From positions 1 to 5,755 of the forward strand of contig JBMORL010000119.1 of assembly GCA_049322335.1 (NCBI GenBank): a DNA stretch of 5,755 nucleotides. The letters run 5' to 3'. The notes below the pieces were generated by a model. It searched no databases and was not told where the DNA came from. It worked only from the letters and a program-made list of their open reading frames with translations. The stretch comes from JBMORL01 sp049322335. GTDB taxonomy: Bacteria > Bacteroidota > Bacteroidia > Flavobacteriales_D > UBA2798. Position numbers and translations under genes: made by a program. This document shows, in pieces, positions 1 through 5,459 of this stretch (within the stretch, counting starts at the first letter, position 1; each line of letters starts with the position of its first letter).

Positions 1-735
1 CGATTTTGGCAATGGCTGGGTAAGTTGCAGATTGGTAAGTGCAGCAGGATGCTGGTTAAACCACGCAGGTGAGCCGTTCAGCCATTCGTATAACATGATC
101 CCCAGGCTGAACACATCGGTTGCTTCACACACCAGCTGCGGGTGGTTGAGCATCAGTTCGGGAGCGGAATAGTGAAAAGCAAAAGGCAATGGTGAATTTT
201 CATCCCGTGTGGATTTTGAAAATTCTTCGCGTTTCCCTGCCAAACCGAGGTCGATCATTTTTATTTCAGGCTTCTGTTCCTTTTGCTGTATGATGAAATT
301 GGAGGGTTTGATATCGCCATGAATAAAACCTGATTCATGCAGTTGTTGCACTGTTTGACAAAGGAAAATAAAAAACCTTATTTTTTCCTCTATCGTTTTG
401 ATCTTTTTGCCTGCTGAAGTGGAAATAAAATTTCTAAAATCCACACCCGGAATAAATTCCCTTATAATAAAAAAATGATTTTCGAATTCAATCCACTCCA
501 TGTGGGCGGGGAGAAAAGACAGCCCGGGATGAGCCTCAAATTCTCTTCTGAACCGTTTCCATTCGGCAGAATTTCCGCGATGGCGGGGATGAAGTTGTTT
601 GATAACGACCGGTTGCCTGGTTTCGGATTCAATACCTTTAAAAACAACTGAAAATCTTCCGTTTGGGTGCAGCACGTTAGTTCCTGTAGTTTCATACAGG
701 TAAACACCCTTTTTCCCGGGAAGGACCTGTTGCAT
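1..735 (-). CDS. Serine/threonine protein kinase-like protein, 3' end cut off by window edge
   Basis: This open frame starts at ATG 735-733 and runs off the window, giving 245 visible residues. Eukaryotic-type kinase landmarks appear in order: the beta-3 lysine in VVIK (K46), a likely helix-C glutamate in RRE (E65), the catalytic loop HGDIKPSN (H139-N146, D141 and N146 present), the metal-binding DLG (D162-G164), SAPEL (191-193 APE) and DVFSLG (207-212). It should therefore phosphorylate Ser/Thr on proteins in the cytoplasm; no membrane segment is visible in the part seen. Oddities are a glycine-poor nucleotide loop (NGRFSVVFKG), G in place of R before the catalytic D (a non-RD kinase), and DLG for DFG. 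All catalytic residues remain, so it is probably active. It starts 2 nt after the stop of the MORN lipoprotein gene, whose purine-rich end (AAGAAGAAGACTAAGG) supplies the ribosome site, so the two are translationally linked. The substrate and the C-terminal domains are unknown. Confidence 0.88.
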   Translation of the reverse strand, partial: MQQVLPGKKGVYLYETTGTNVLHPNGRFSVVFKGIESETRQPVVIKQLHPRHRGNSAEWKRFRREFEAHPGLSFLPAHMEWIEFENHFFIIREFIPGVDFRNFISTSAGKKIKTIEEKIRFFIFLCQTVQQLHESGFIHGDIKPSNFIIQQKEQKPEIKMIDLGLAGKREEFSKSTRDENSPLPFAFHYSAPELMLNHPQLVCEATDVFSLGIMLYEWLNGSPAWFNQHPAALTNLQLTQPLPKS

Positions 736-737
736 CC

Positions 738-1757
738 TTAGTCTTCTTCTTCTTTTTTGTTATTGGTTTTTTCGGCCGGATCGAGTTTATTGCCGAATTC
801 ATCATACTCCTCCACACTCACCAGCTTATCTTCTTTGTATACCGCCTTTTTTTTCAGTTGCCCTTCACGGTAAAACTCCTTGTGTTCGCCATTTTTCTTT
901 CCGTTCACATAAGCCGCCACCGATTTATCCTTTCCATCATCATAATACGTTCTCCACGTACCTTCGGGTTTTGTGTTTTTATATTTTTTTATAGATGCGA
1001 TGTTCCCGTTTTTATGATAGGTAAGTTGTTCACCCTCTTCTTTTCCCTGTTTATAATTGGCTTCAATGAAAGGTTTTCCGTCTTCGTAAAACATTTTATA
1101 CACTCCGTCAAGATAATCGGCTTTGTAATTGATCTCTGATTTAAGTTGTGTGGTACCTTTAAAATATTCCTTGAATGTTCCGTCTTTTTTATCTTCCTTA
1201 TACGACTCCTCCTTTTTTATCATTCCATCATCAAAATAAAAAATCCAGGTTCCGTCTTTTTTTCCATCCACATAATAATTTTCCCATGCCAGCTGGTTGG
1301 GCGCATCATTTTCTGAACAGGGTTTGGGTTCGTAATAATATTTCCATGTGCCGTGTGGTAATCCTCCTTTAAACTCGGTAATGGTCCACAATTTTCCCGG
1401 TTTATTGTCTTTCGACTTATCCATATACCGGTCGCATTTACCGGTGGCATCATTCCTTTTGTATTCGAAGCGCTGGTAATAGGTTTTGGAGACGCCTTCT
1501 TCTTTTCCTTCTACAAAATGAGCTTCGCGTTCCAGTCTTCCATCTTCGTAATAAGTACGGCAAACACCGGTATAAGGCATTTGTGATTTTTTGTGAAAGA
1601 TGATGTCTTTACGTTCATCGTATTCAAGGTCCCAGCCACAATCCGCTTCGGGAGCGGAACGGGTTTTATAAGTGGTGTCGGCACCCGGCTTGGGATATTG
1701 TGCCGACATTTCGCGTGCGCAACCGGTAAGAATCAGGAGTAAAAAAAAGTATCGCAT
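738..1757 (-). CDS. MORN-repeat (MORN_2/YwqK-type) lipoprotein
   Basis: The protein has 339 residues. I chose ATG 1757-1755 because it begins a short lipoprotein signal, MRYFFLLLILTGC, with lipobox LTGC and lipidated C13. The longer frame up to 1832 would run back into mazG and bury this signal. After a linker with cysteines at 40, 66, 108 and 147, most of the chain (about 62-320) is a tandem array of about 20-25 residue units of the form G-x-x-x-x-Y-Y-x-D-G-x-x-x-x-x-x-Y-x-x-G-K-x-x-G. Examples are CRTYYEDGR, GTWIFYFDDGM, GVYKMFYEDGK, GTWRTYYDDGK and GEHKEFYREGQ. This matches the MORN_2 family, found in Bacteroidota surface proteins and in YwqK-like antitoxin components; MORN repeats form beta-hairpin ladders that bind proteins or lipids. 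A charged tail (KKEEED) ends it. It is probably anchored in the outer or inner membrane. It is co-transcribed with the downstream kinase gene. The precise role is unknown, and the family name alone does not make this an antitoxin. Confidence 0.88.
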   Translation of the reverse strand: MRYFFLLLILTGCAREMSAQYPKPGADTTYKTRSAPEADCGWDLEYDERKDIIFHKKSQMPYTGVCRTYYEDGRLEREAHFVEGKEEGVSKTYYQRFEYKRNDATGKCDRYMDKSKDNKPGKLWTITEFKGGLPHGTWKYYYEPKPCSENDAPNQLAWENYYVDGKKDGTWIFYFDDGMIKKEESYKEDKKDGTFKEYFKGTTQLKSEINYKADYLDGVYKMFYEDGKPFIEANYKQGKEEGEQLTYHKNGNIASIKKYKNTKPEGTWRTYYDDGKDKSVAAYVNGKKNGEHKEFYREGQLKKKAVYKEDKLVSVEEYDEFGNKLDPAEKTNNKKEEED

Positions 1758-1795
1758 GGTTTTTATTTGCTTTATTAATAACAAACTCTGTGCCC

Positions 1796-1825
1796 TAAAA
1801 TTACAACGATTTTGCCCTGTTCCAA
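1796..1825 (-). promoter_or_regulatory. Candidate Bacteroidota promoter for the MORN lipoprotein-kinase unit
   Basis: On the minus strand TTG (1825-1823) is followed after exactly 19 nt by TAATTTTA (1803-1796). This fits the Bacteroidota sigma consensus TTG-N19/20-TAnnTTTG with one mismatch in the last base of the -7 box. The box overlaps the mazG stop codon and predicts a start near 1789, giving a leader of about 30 nt before ATG 1757. AT-rich DNA gives such matches by chance, so the MORN gene may instead be read from mazG, 43 nt upstream. Confidence 0.35.
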
Positions 1826-2571
1826 TACACATCCATTTCGGCCAGCGTCATTTCCCCCAGTTTTTTACCATCTTTTGCCGATTCAGCCTCAAGGTATTGA
1901 AAACGTTTGATGAATTTTTTATTGGTCTTTTCCAGGGCATCTTCGGGATTTACGCCAATAAAACGTGCATAGTTAATCAATGCAAATAAAACATCTCCCA
2001 ATTCTTCTTCTGTTTTATCTGTTTTGTTGTCGGCCTCGTATTTCAGTTCCTGTAACTCCTCTTCTACTTTTTCCCACACCTGTTCGGGTTTTTCCCAATC
2101 GAATCCTACTCCCCTTGCTTTTTCCTGGACGCGATACGCTTTAACAATAGCAGGTAAAGAAGCGGGAACGCCTCCCAGCACCGAGCGGTTTCCTTCCTTT
2201 AGTTTTATTTTTTCCCAGTTGGCTTTCACTTCTTCTTCATCTTTCACTTTCACATCGCCATAAATATGAGGATGTCTTTCAATCAACTTGTCGCATACCG
2301 AATTCAACACATCCGCCACATCAAAATCACCGGTTTCGGAAGCGATACGTGCATAAAAAACCATGTGCAGCATCAGGTCGCCCAGCTCTTTTTTGATATC
2401 GTTCATGTTTTTTTCTATGATCGCATCTCCCAGTTCGTAGGTCTCTTCGATGGTGAGAATACGAAGGCTTTCCAGGGTTTGCTTTTTGTCCCAGGGACAT
2501 TGGGTTCGCAATTCGTCCATGATAGTGAGCAAACGTTCAAAAGCCTGTAGTTTATCCTGTATGGAATTCAT
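1801..2571 (-). CDS. mazG: Nucleoside triphosphate pyrophosphohydrolase MazG
   Basis: The protein has 256 residues, close to the roughly 263 of E. coli MazG. MazG hydrolyses (d)NTPs to the monophosphate and pyrophosphate in the cytoplasm, clearing aberrant nucleotides; in E. coli it also affects ppGpp levels and starvation survival. Both tandem MazG domains are seen. The N-terminal one has the CPWDKKQT signature (25-32), EETYE (42-46) and ELGD (62-65). The C-terminal one has EELQE (171-175) and ELGD (190-193), the acidic Mg-binding ExxE/ExxD pattern, so both sites look intact. The linker holds NRSVLGGVPASLPA (128-141), typical of the family. ATG 2571-2569 is chosen because it gives the family N-terminus; the frame stays open to 2847 but that extension has no MazG-like sequence and overlaps the divergent gene. 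It is the first gene of the leftward block. Confidence 0.96.
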   Translation of the reverse strand: MNSIQDKLQAFERLLTIMDELRTQCPWDKKQTLESLRILTIEETYELGDAIIEKNMNDIKKELGDLMLHMVFYARIASETGDFDVADVLNSVCDKLIERHPHIYGDVKVKDEEEVKANWEKIKLKEGNRSVLGGVPASLPAIVKAYRVQEKARGVGFDWEKPEQVWEKVEEELQELKYEADNKTDKTEEELGDVLFALINYARFIGVNPEDALEKTNKKFIKRFQYLEAESAKDGKKLGEMTLAEMDVYWNRAKSL

Positions 2572-2589
2572 TTTTTCTTTCTTTCCCCG

Positions 2590-2597
2590 TAAAAGTA
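2590..2597 (-). promoter_or_regulatory. Candidate -7 box for mazG
   Basis: TACTTTTA on the minus strand matches TAnnTTTG except for the final base, and lies 18 nt from the mazG ATG. No clear TTG is seen about 19-20 nt further upstream. GGGGAAAGAAAG between the box and the ATG may help ribosome binding. The 76-nt space (2572-2647) is shared with the divergent acyloxyacyl hydrolase gene, so the two promoters lie back to back. Confidence 0.3.
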
Positions 2598-2633
2598 GGT
2601 AATCAGCTGCAAGGAAAAACAGCAGGATTATAC

Positions 2634-2641
2634 TATTTTTG
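2634..2641 (+). promoter_or_regulatory. Candidate -7 box for the acyloxyacyl hydrolase operon
   Basis: TATTTTTG is a perfect TAnnTTTG match ending 6 nt before ATG 2648. A start site at the usual distance would fall at or within a few bases of the ATG, which implies a leaderless or nearly leaderless mRNA. No TTG is seen at the -33 position (about 2611-2615 reads AAGGA), which lowers confidence. Confidence 0.4.
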
Positions 2642-2647
2642 CACAGT

Positions 2648-3754
2648 ATGTTTAAAAAGCCGGTAACAGGATTTATTTTGATTTTCACTTTATTTGTGGA
2701 AGTACGGGCACAGGAACAAACTCCGTTTAGCATTGGCATAAAACCACAATACGGATTTTTAATTCCGCATCGTACATCCATGATCCATCTTGTAAAAAGC
2801 CACGTTCCATCGTGCGAAATTTTTATTGATTTTCCCGGAACAGGCAAGCAACCCTGGCATACGTGGTATAACCAGCCTTCGTGGGGCGTTACTTTTTATA
2901 CCGGAAGTTTGGGAAACAAACAAAATATCGGGATGGGTTATGGATTGATAGCATACGCCAACCTGCATTTTATAAAAAAAACCAAGTTCGAATGGAATAT
3001 CCGCATGGGAACCGGTGCAGGATGGGTACAGAAAGTTTTCGACCGTACAAGTAATAATAAAAACGTAGCTATCGGCTCACACCTTAACGGAATGATGTTG
3101 CTGAGCACAGAAGCTAAATTTATCGGAAAAAAACTTGATTTCGGAACCGGGATTACGATGACACATTTTTCCAACGGTTCATTTACTGTTCCCAATCTCG
3201 GGCTCAATCTTCCTTCGGTTTTTGCGGGAGTATATTACAAGATCGGAAATCACGAAACACAGGTGACACCGGTAGAAAGGGAAAAATTCAAAAGATATTC
3301 CACTACCACAGTTATTGCTTCATTCGGAGGAAAAGAAATTTATCCTGCCGGCAGCAAGCGTTACCTCGTTAGTTCTGTTTGTTCGTATTTCAATCGCCAG
3401 CTGAGTGAAAAATCGGGCTTGAATATAGGGCTTGATTATTATTACAGTGATGCCATCTATAACCGGCTATTAAGAGACACTTTAGCTACCGGTTCACGTT
3501 TCAGTTATTCGCAGCTGGGAATACATCTTGGCCACGAATTGAATATGGGAAGCATAGCCATGCTCGTGCAACTGGGAGCCTATGTCGTTGACAAATACAA
3601 AGAAGACGGCCCTGTTTACAACCGGCTGGGCGTTCGTTACTATGCCAAAAACAATATAGTGGTTTCGCTGATGCTGAAAACACATTTTGCCAAAGCTGAT
3701 TATTTTGAACTGGGAATTGGTTACCGTTTTAAACACCCACCGCGTGAAAAATAG
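2648..3754 (+). CDS. PagL-type acyloxyacyl hydrolase (lipid A deacylase), outer-membrane barrel
   Basis: The protein has 368 residues. ATG 2648 is preferred over the TTG at 2639 because it opens a clean signal peptide (MFKK, hydrophobic 8-18, likely cut after VRA-21). The central segment carries the PagL hallmark HFSNGS (H173, S175, N176) followed by VPNLGLNLPS. In PagL the His and Ser of H-x-S form the catalytic pair that removes an acyl chain from lipid A at the outer membrane. The third catalytic residue, a Glu in Pseudomonas PagL, is not obvious at the matching distance, where N187 sits. Alternating hydrophobic and aromatic strands fill the chain, which ends in an outer-membrane-type strand (FELGIGYRF, 354-361) and a short tail. 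It is about twice as long as Pseudomonas PagL; the C-terminal part with LKTHFAKADYFELGIGYRF is, as I recall, usual for Bacteroidota members. It is first gene of a three-lipid/envelope-gene operon. The family is fairly sure; activity is inferred. Confidence 0.82.
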   Translation: MFKKPVTGFILIFTLFVEVRAQEQTPFSIGIKPQYGFLIPHRTSMIHLVKSHVPSCEIFIDFPGTGKQPWHTWYNQPSWGVTFYTGSLGNKQNIGMGYGLIAYANLHFIKKTKFEWNIRMGTGAGWVQKVFDRTSNNKNVAIGSHLNGMMLLSTEAKFIGKKLDFGTGITMTHFSNGSFTVPNLGLNLPSVFAGVYYKIGNHETQVTPVEREKFKRYSTTTVIASFGGKEIYPAGSKRYLVSSVCSYFNRQLSEKSGLNIGLDYYYSDAIYNRLLRDTLATGSRFSYSQLGIHLGHELNMGSIAMLVQLGAYVVDKYKEDGPVYNRLGVRYYAKNNIVVSLMLKTHFAKADYFELGIGYRFKHPPREK

Positions 3755-4484
3755 TTTTTTTATCATCGCCTGTGTGATTTTTCTTTTTTCCTGCGAAAAA
3801 GGATATGACGGAGTTTGCCTGAAAGGAACAGGAGATATTATTACCGGGGAAAGAACCATGAATCACCGTTTTGTAAATATCGACCTGGATGATAACGTGG
3901 AACTGGTGATTGTGCAGGATACGTATCAGCATATTAAAGTGGAAGCCGGGGAAAACGTAAACCCGGGCATTGTTACAGAAACAGATACTGAAAACGGGAC
4001 ACTAAAAATTTTCAATGCCAACGCCTGTGAGTTTTTCCGCAACTATAAACATCCGCTGAAGGTGTATGTTTACACCGATACGCTCAATAAAGTTACATTC
4101 AACGGAGGTGGAAATATCTCCTCGCAAAATACACTTACTTTTTCTTCGCTGACATTCGAGTGTCTCAACAGTGGAAGTGATGTAATTCTGAATGTGGATG
4201 CCGATTCACTGAAAATGTATCTTCACACGGGAAGCACGAATGTTTATGTGAACGGAACAGCTTCGTATGCTTATTTTTATTCCAGCGGAAATTCCATTAT
4301 ACATGCTGAAAATCTTGTGGCCAATGATGTACACGTGAACAACCACTCTACCGGTGATTTTTATGTAAATGCCATCAATACACTAAGAGCTGAAATTTTC
4401 ATGTACAGTACTACATGGTACAAGGGAAATCCCGTAATCAGCCGTTCGGGGCCCGGAAGCGGAGAAATAAAACCAATACCTTAA
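3744..4484 (+). CDS. Head-GIN-domain (DUF2807-like) lipoprotein
   Basis: The protein has 246 residues. A GTG start at 3744 is chosen because it directly opens a lipoprotein signal: VKNS, a hydrophobic run, then lipobox LFSC with C17. An upstream TTG (3687) would put 19 polar residues before it. The start lies inside the hydrolase gene, overlapping its end by 11 nt, so translation is probably coupled. After the signal, RFVNIDLDDNVELVIVQD (about 43-60) and the following strands (HIKVEAGENV, GTLKIFN) match the opening of the head-GIN or putative auto-transporter adhesin domain. The rest is a run of short strands rich in G, N, S and T (GGGNISS, NSGSDVILN, HTGSTNVYVNG, YSSGNSIIH), suggesting a right-handed beta-helix, and ends with WYKGNPV, the usual closing motif. 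Cysteines at 28, 95 and 143 are present. It is likely anchored in the envelope facing the periplasm or surface. The molecular function of this family is not known. Confidence 0.82.
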   Translation: MKNSFFIIACVIFLFSCEKGYDGVCLKGTGDIITGERTMNHRFVNIDLDDNVELVIVQDTYQHIKVEAGENVNPGIVTETDTENGTLKIFNANACEFFRNYKHPLKVYVYTDTLNKVTFNGGGNISSQNTLTFSSLTFECLNSGSDVILNVDADSLKMYLHTGSTNVYVNGTASYAYFYSSGNSIIHAENLVANDVHVNNHSTGDFYVNAINTLRAEIFMYSTTWYKGNPVISRSGPGSGEIKPIP

Positions 4485-4487
4485 TAT

Positions 4488-5096
4488 ATGAAAACAATTT
4501 ATTATTCATTCATTTTTTCTGTGTTGTTGTTTTCATGTTCGGGTGGAAAAAATGAAAAAGGAAAAAACAGTAAAGAAAAAGAAATGGTGGCTGTTGATAT
4601 TGACTTTCTGGAAATAGACATCAATAATTCGGATTACGAAGTAATGGAAACCCCGGAACCGTTAGTCGATATTGATTTTAGAAATTTTTCATACCCGATG
4701 GAGAATGGCGATTCGGTAACGATTACAGACGGAGGGTTTACTGCCAAGGATTCACTTGGTTTTGATTCCGTTTCTGTAGTTCATGAAAGTATACGAACAC
4801 ATATCGGAGATAAAGAACTGAAACTGGTGGAACTGGAAAGGCATTATGGTTTTGGCTCCTCTAACCTGGTGAATTACATTTTTGCTTTTCAAAAAACCGA
4901 AAACACCTTGTTCCTTACGGGTGTTTTAAAATACAGTCCTTTAAAGCGTTCTTCTTTTGATGCACCCGTATTGATCCTCTATCCGGCACACGAAAAAGCA
5001 GACAACTTTCCCCGCGAGGTGTTGGTAAAAACCTGGATACAGGTGCGACAGGGTAATTTTGAGGTAATTAAGTCGGAAAAACAAGGTGAAAAATAA
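4488..5096 (+). CDS. Hypothetical lipoprotein
   Basis: I do not recognise a family. The protein has 202 residues with a clear lipoprotein signal: MKTIYYSFIF, a hydrophobic run, then lipobox LFSC with C17. A lysine- and glutamate-rich linker follows (SGGKNEKGKNSKEKE, 18-32). The acidic segment 36-64 contains VDIDF twice (36-40 and 60-64). The remaining part (about 65-195) has alternating beta-type patterns (SVSVVHESI, KLVELERHYGFGSSNLVNYIFAFQKTENTLFLTGVL split over several strands) and no further cysteine, so it is probably a small soluble beta-rich domain tethered to a membrane. The gene starts 3 nt after the head-GIN lipoprotein stop and is almost certainly in the same operon, which points to an envelope role. 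No terminator is visible in the 60 nt after it. Confidence 0.8.
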   Translation: MKTIYYSFIFSVLLFSCSGGKNEKGKNSKEKEMVAVDIDFLEIDINNSDYEVMETPEPLVDIDFRNFSYPMENGDSVTITDGGFTAKDSLGFDSVSVVHESIRTHIGDKELKLVELERHYGFGSSNLVNYIFAFQKTENTLFLTGVLKYSPLKRSSFDAPVLILYPAHEKADNFPREVLVKTWIQVRQGNFEVIKSEKQGEK

Positions 5097-5131
5097 CCGG
5101 GTTTTGGGGGACAATTGGCAGTATTTTGGCG

Positions 5132-5139
5132 TAACTTTG
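5132..5139 (+). promoter_or_regulatory. Candidate -7 box for the NqrM-like gene
   Basis: TAACTTTG is a perfect TAnnTTTG match, 17 nt upstream of ATG 5157, predicting a leader of roughly 10 nt. TTG triplets lie at 5104-5106 and 5115-5117, but their spacings (25 and 14 nt) fit the -33 position poorly. The box suggests that this gene can be expressed apart from the operon before it. Confidence 0.42.
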
Positions 5140-5156
5140 TATTAAAATCGTATTTT

Positions 5157-5348
5157 ATGAAACTCATTCTTTTAACCATAGTTATCATGCTCATTGCCTT
5201 TGCCGGTATTGCCATTAAAATATGGAGTAAAAAAGACGGGAAATTTGCAGGTACCTGTGCCAGCAATAATCCGATGTTACGTGATGAAGGTGTAGCTTGC
5301 GGCATCTGCGGAGCAAAACCGGAGGAACAGTGTAAGAATAAGGATTGA
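5157..5348 (+). CDS. Small four-cysteine membrane protein, NqrM-like
   Basis: The protein has 63 residues. ATG 5157 is chosen because it opens directly into a single membrane helix (about 3-22); the TTG at 5115 would add 14 residues in front and sits upstream of the likely promoter. The helix is followed by a basic stretch (KIWSKKDGK) and a cysteine module FAGTCASNNPMLRDEGVACGICG split by position: C34, C48, C51 and C59. This arrangement (one helix, then G-[ST]-C, then a closely spaced C-x-x-C and a last C) resembles NqrM/DUF539, the membrane factor that delivers iron to the Cys site between NqrD and NqrE of the sodium-pumping NADH:quinone reductase. As I recall, Bacteroidota versions are usually labelled 'membrane or secreted protein'. 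No nqr genes are in this window, so the role is inferred from shape only. Metal or Fe-S binding by the four cysteines is likely. It ends just before a strong terminator. Confidence 0.75.
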   Translation: MKLILLTIVIMLIAFAGIAIKIWSKKDGKFAGTCASNNPMLRDEGVACGICGAKPEEQCKNKD

Positions 5349-5368
5349 CCACTTTAGATAAAAATAAG

Positions 5369-5395
5369 AAAGCCCTTCTGAATCAGAAGGGCTTT
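5369..5395. terminator. Bidirectional rho-independent terminator
   Basis: AAAGCCCTTCTG (5369-5380) pairs perfectly with CAGAAGGGCTTT (5384-5395) around the loop AAT, giving a 12-bp stem. On the plus strand it is followed by TCTTTTGT and ends the NqrM-like gene, 20 nt after its stop. On the minus strand it is followed by CTTATTTTTATC, so it can also end transcripts coming from the GIY-YIG gene and the tRNA-like sequence, whose last base lies 7 nt away. Confidence 0.9.
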
Positions 5396-5402
5396 TCTTT
5401 TG

Positions 5403-5459
5403 TCGGGGTGGTGTGATTCGAACACACGACCTTCCCGCCCGGGGCGGGACGCGATAACC
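5403..5459 (-). pseudogene. tRNA-like sequence lacking its 5' end
   Basis: Read on the minus strand from 5459, the bases line up with tRNA positions 18 to 73. GGTTA fits the D loop (G18 G19), TCGC the 3' D stem, then G26. TCCCG and CGGGA (5449-5445, 5437-5433) form a five-pair anticodon stem around CCCCGGG. AGGTC is a normal variable loop. GTGTG-TTCGAAT-CACAC (5427-5411) is a perfect T arm. CACCCCG is the 3' acceptor strand and A (5403) the discriminator; CCA is not encoded. The matching 5' acceptor CGGGGTG and 5' D stem are absent: the sequence there belongs to the GIY-YIG gene, whose TGA ends at 5460. The anticodon loop has C where U33 is invariant. A tRNA with G72 and A73 would suit a proline tRNA by origin, but this is weak. 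It cannot work as a tRNA; it is a remnant, an integration scar or a mimic. Confidence 0.68.
5433..5449. repeat. GC-rich palindrome TCCCGCCCGGGGCGGGA
   Basis: Two 8-nt arms, TCCCGCCC and GGGCGGGA, are perfect inverted copies around a single G. It is all G/C except its end bases, in otherwise AT-rich intergenic DNA. It occupies exactly the place of the anticodon stem and loop in the tRNA-like sequence, so the loop itself could pair. No second copy is seen in the window. Confidence 0.75.

Noticed and set aside
462..707. Minus-strand 81-residue frame inside the kinase gene
   Set aside because: It is out of frame with the continuous 245-residue kinase reading, which contains all catalytic motifs.
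738..1757. Toxin-antitoxin system based on the YwqK family name
   Set aside because: The neighbour is a kinase with complete catalytic motifs and the MORN protein is a lipoprotein; nothing in the sequence points to a toxin.
1758..1832. 25-residue upstream extension of the MORN lipoprotein
   Set aside because: It would overlap the mazG end and place polar residues before the lipoprotein signal at 1757.
1672..2550. Plus-strand open frames over mazG and the MORN gene start
   Set aside because: They are antisense to conserved coding sequence and show only low-complexity F, S and T-rich translations.
2572..2847. N-terminal extension of the mazG frame by 92 residues
   Set aside because: It has no MazG-like sequence, crosses the divergent promoter region and overlaps the opposite-strand hydrolase gene; ATG 2571 gives the family N-terminus.
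3494..3932. Minus-strand open frames opposite the hydrolase and head-GIN genes
   Set aside because: They have no recognisable domain and lie antisense to two well-supported genes with signal peptides and family motifs.
5403..5459. Functional tRNA gene
   Set aside because: No 5' acceptor strand or 5' D stem is present, and U33 is replaced by C in a self-complementary loop.
5403..5459. Group I intron or split tRNA with the nuclease as intron-encoded homing enzyme
   Set aside because: No 5' tRNA exon is found up to the window end and no intron core was recognised; it cannot be fully excluded because the window stops at 5755.
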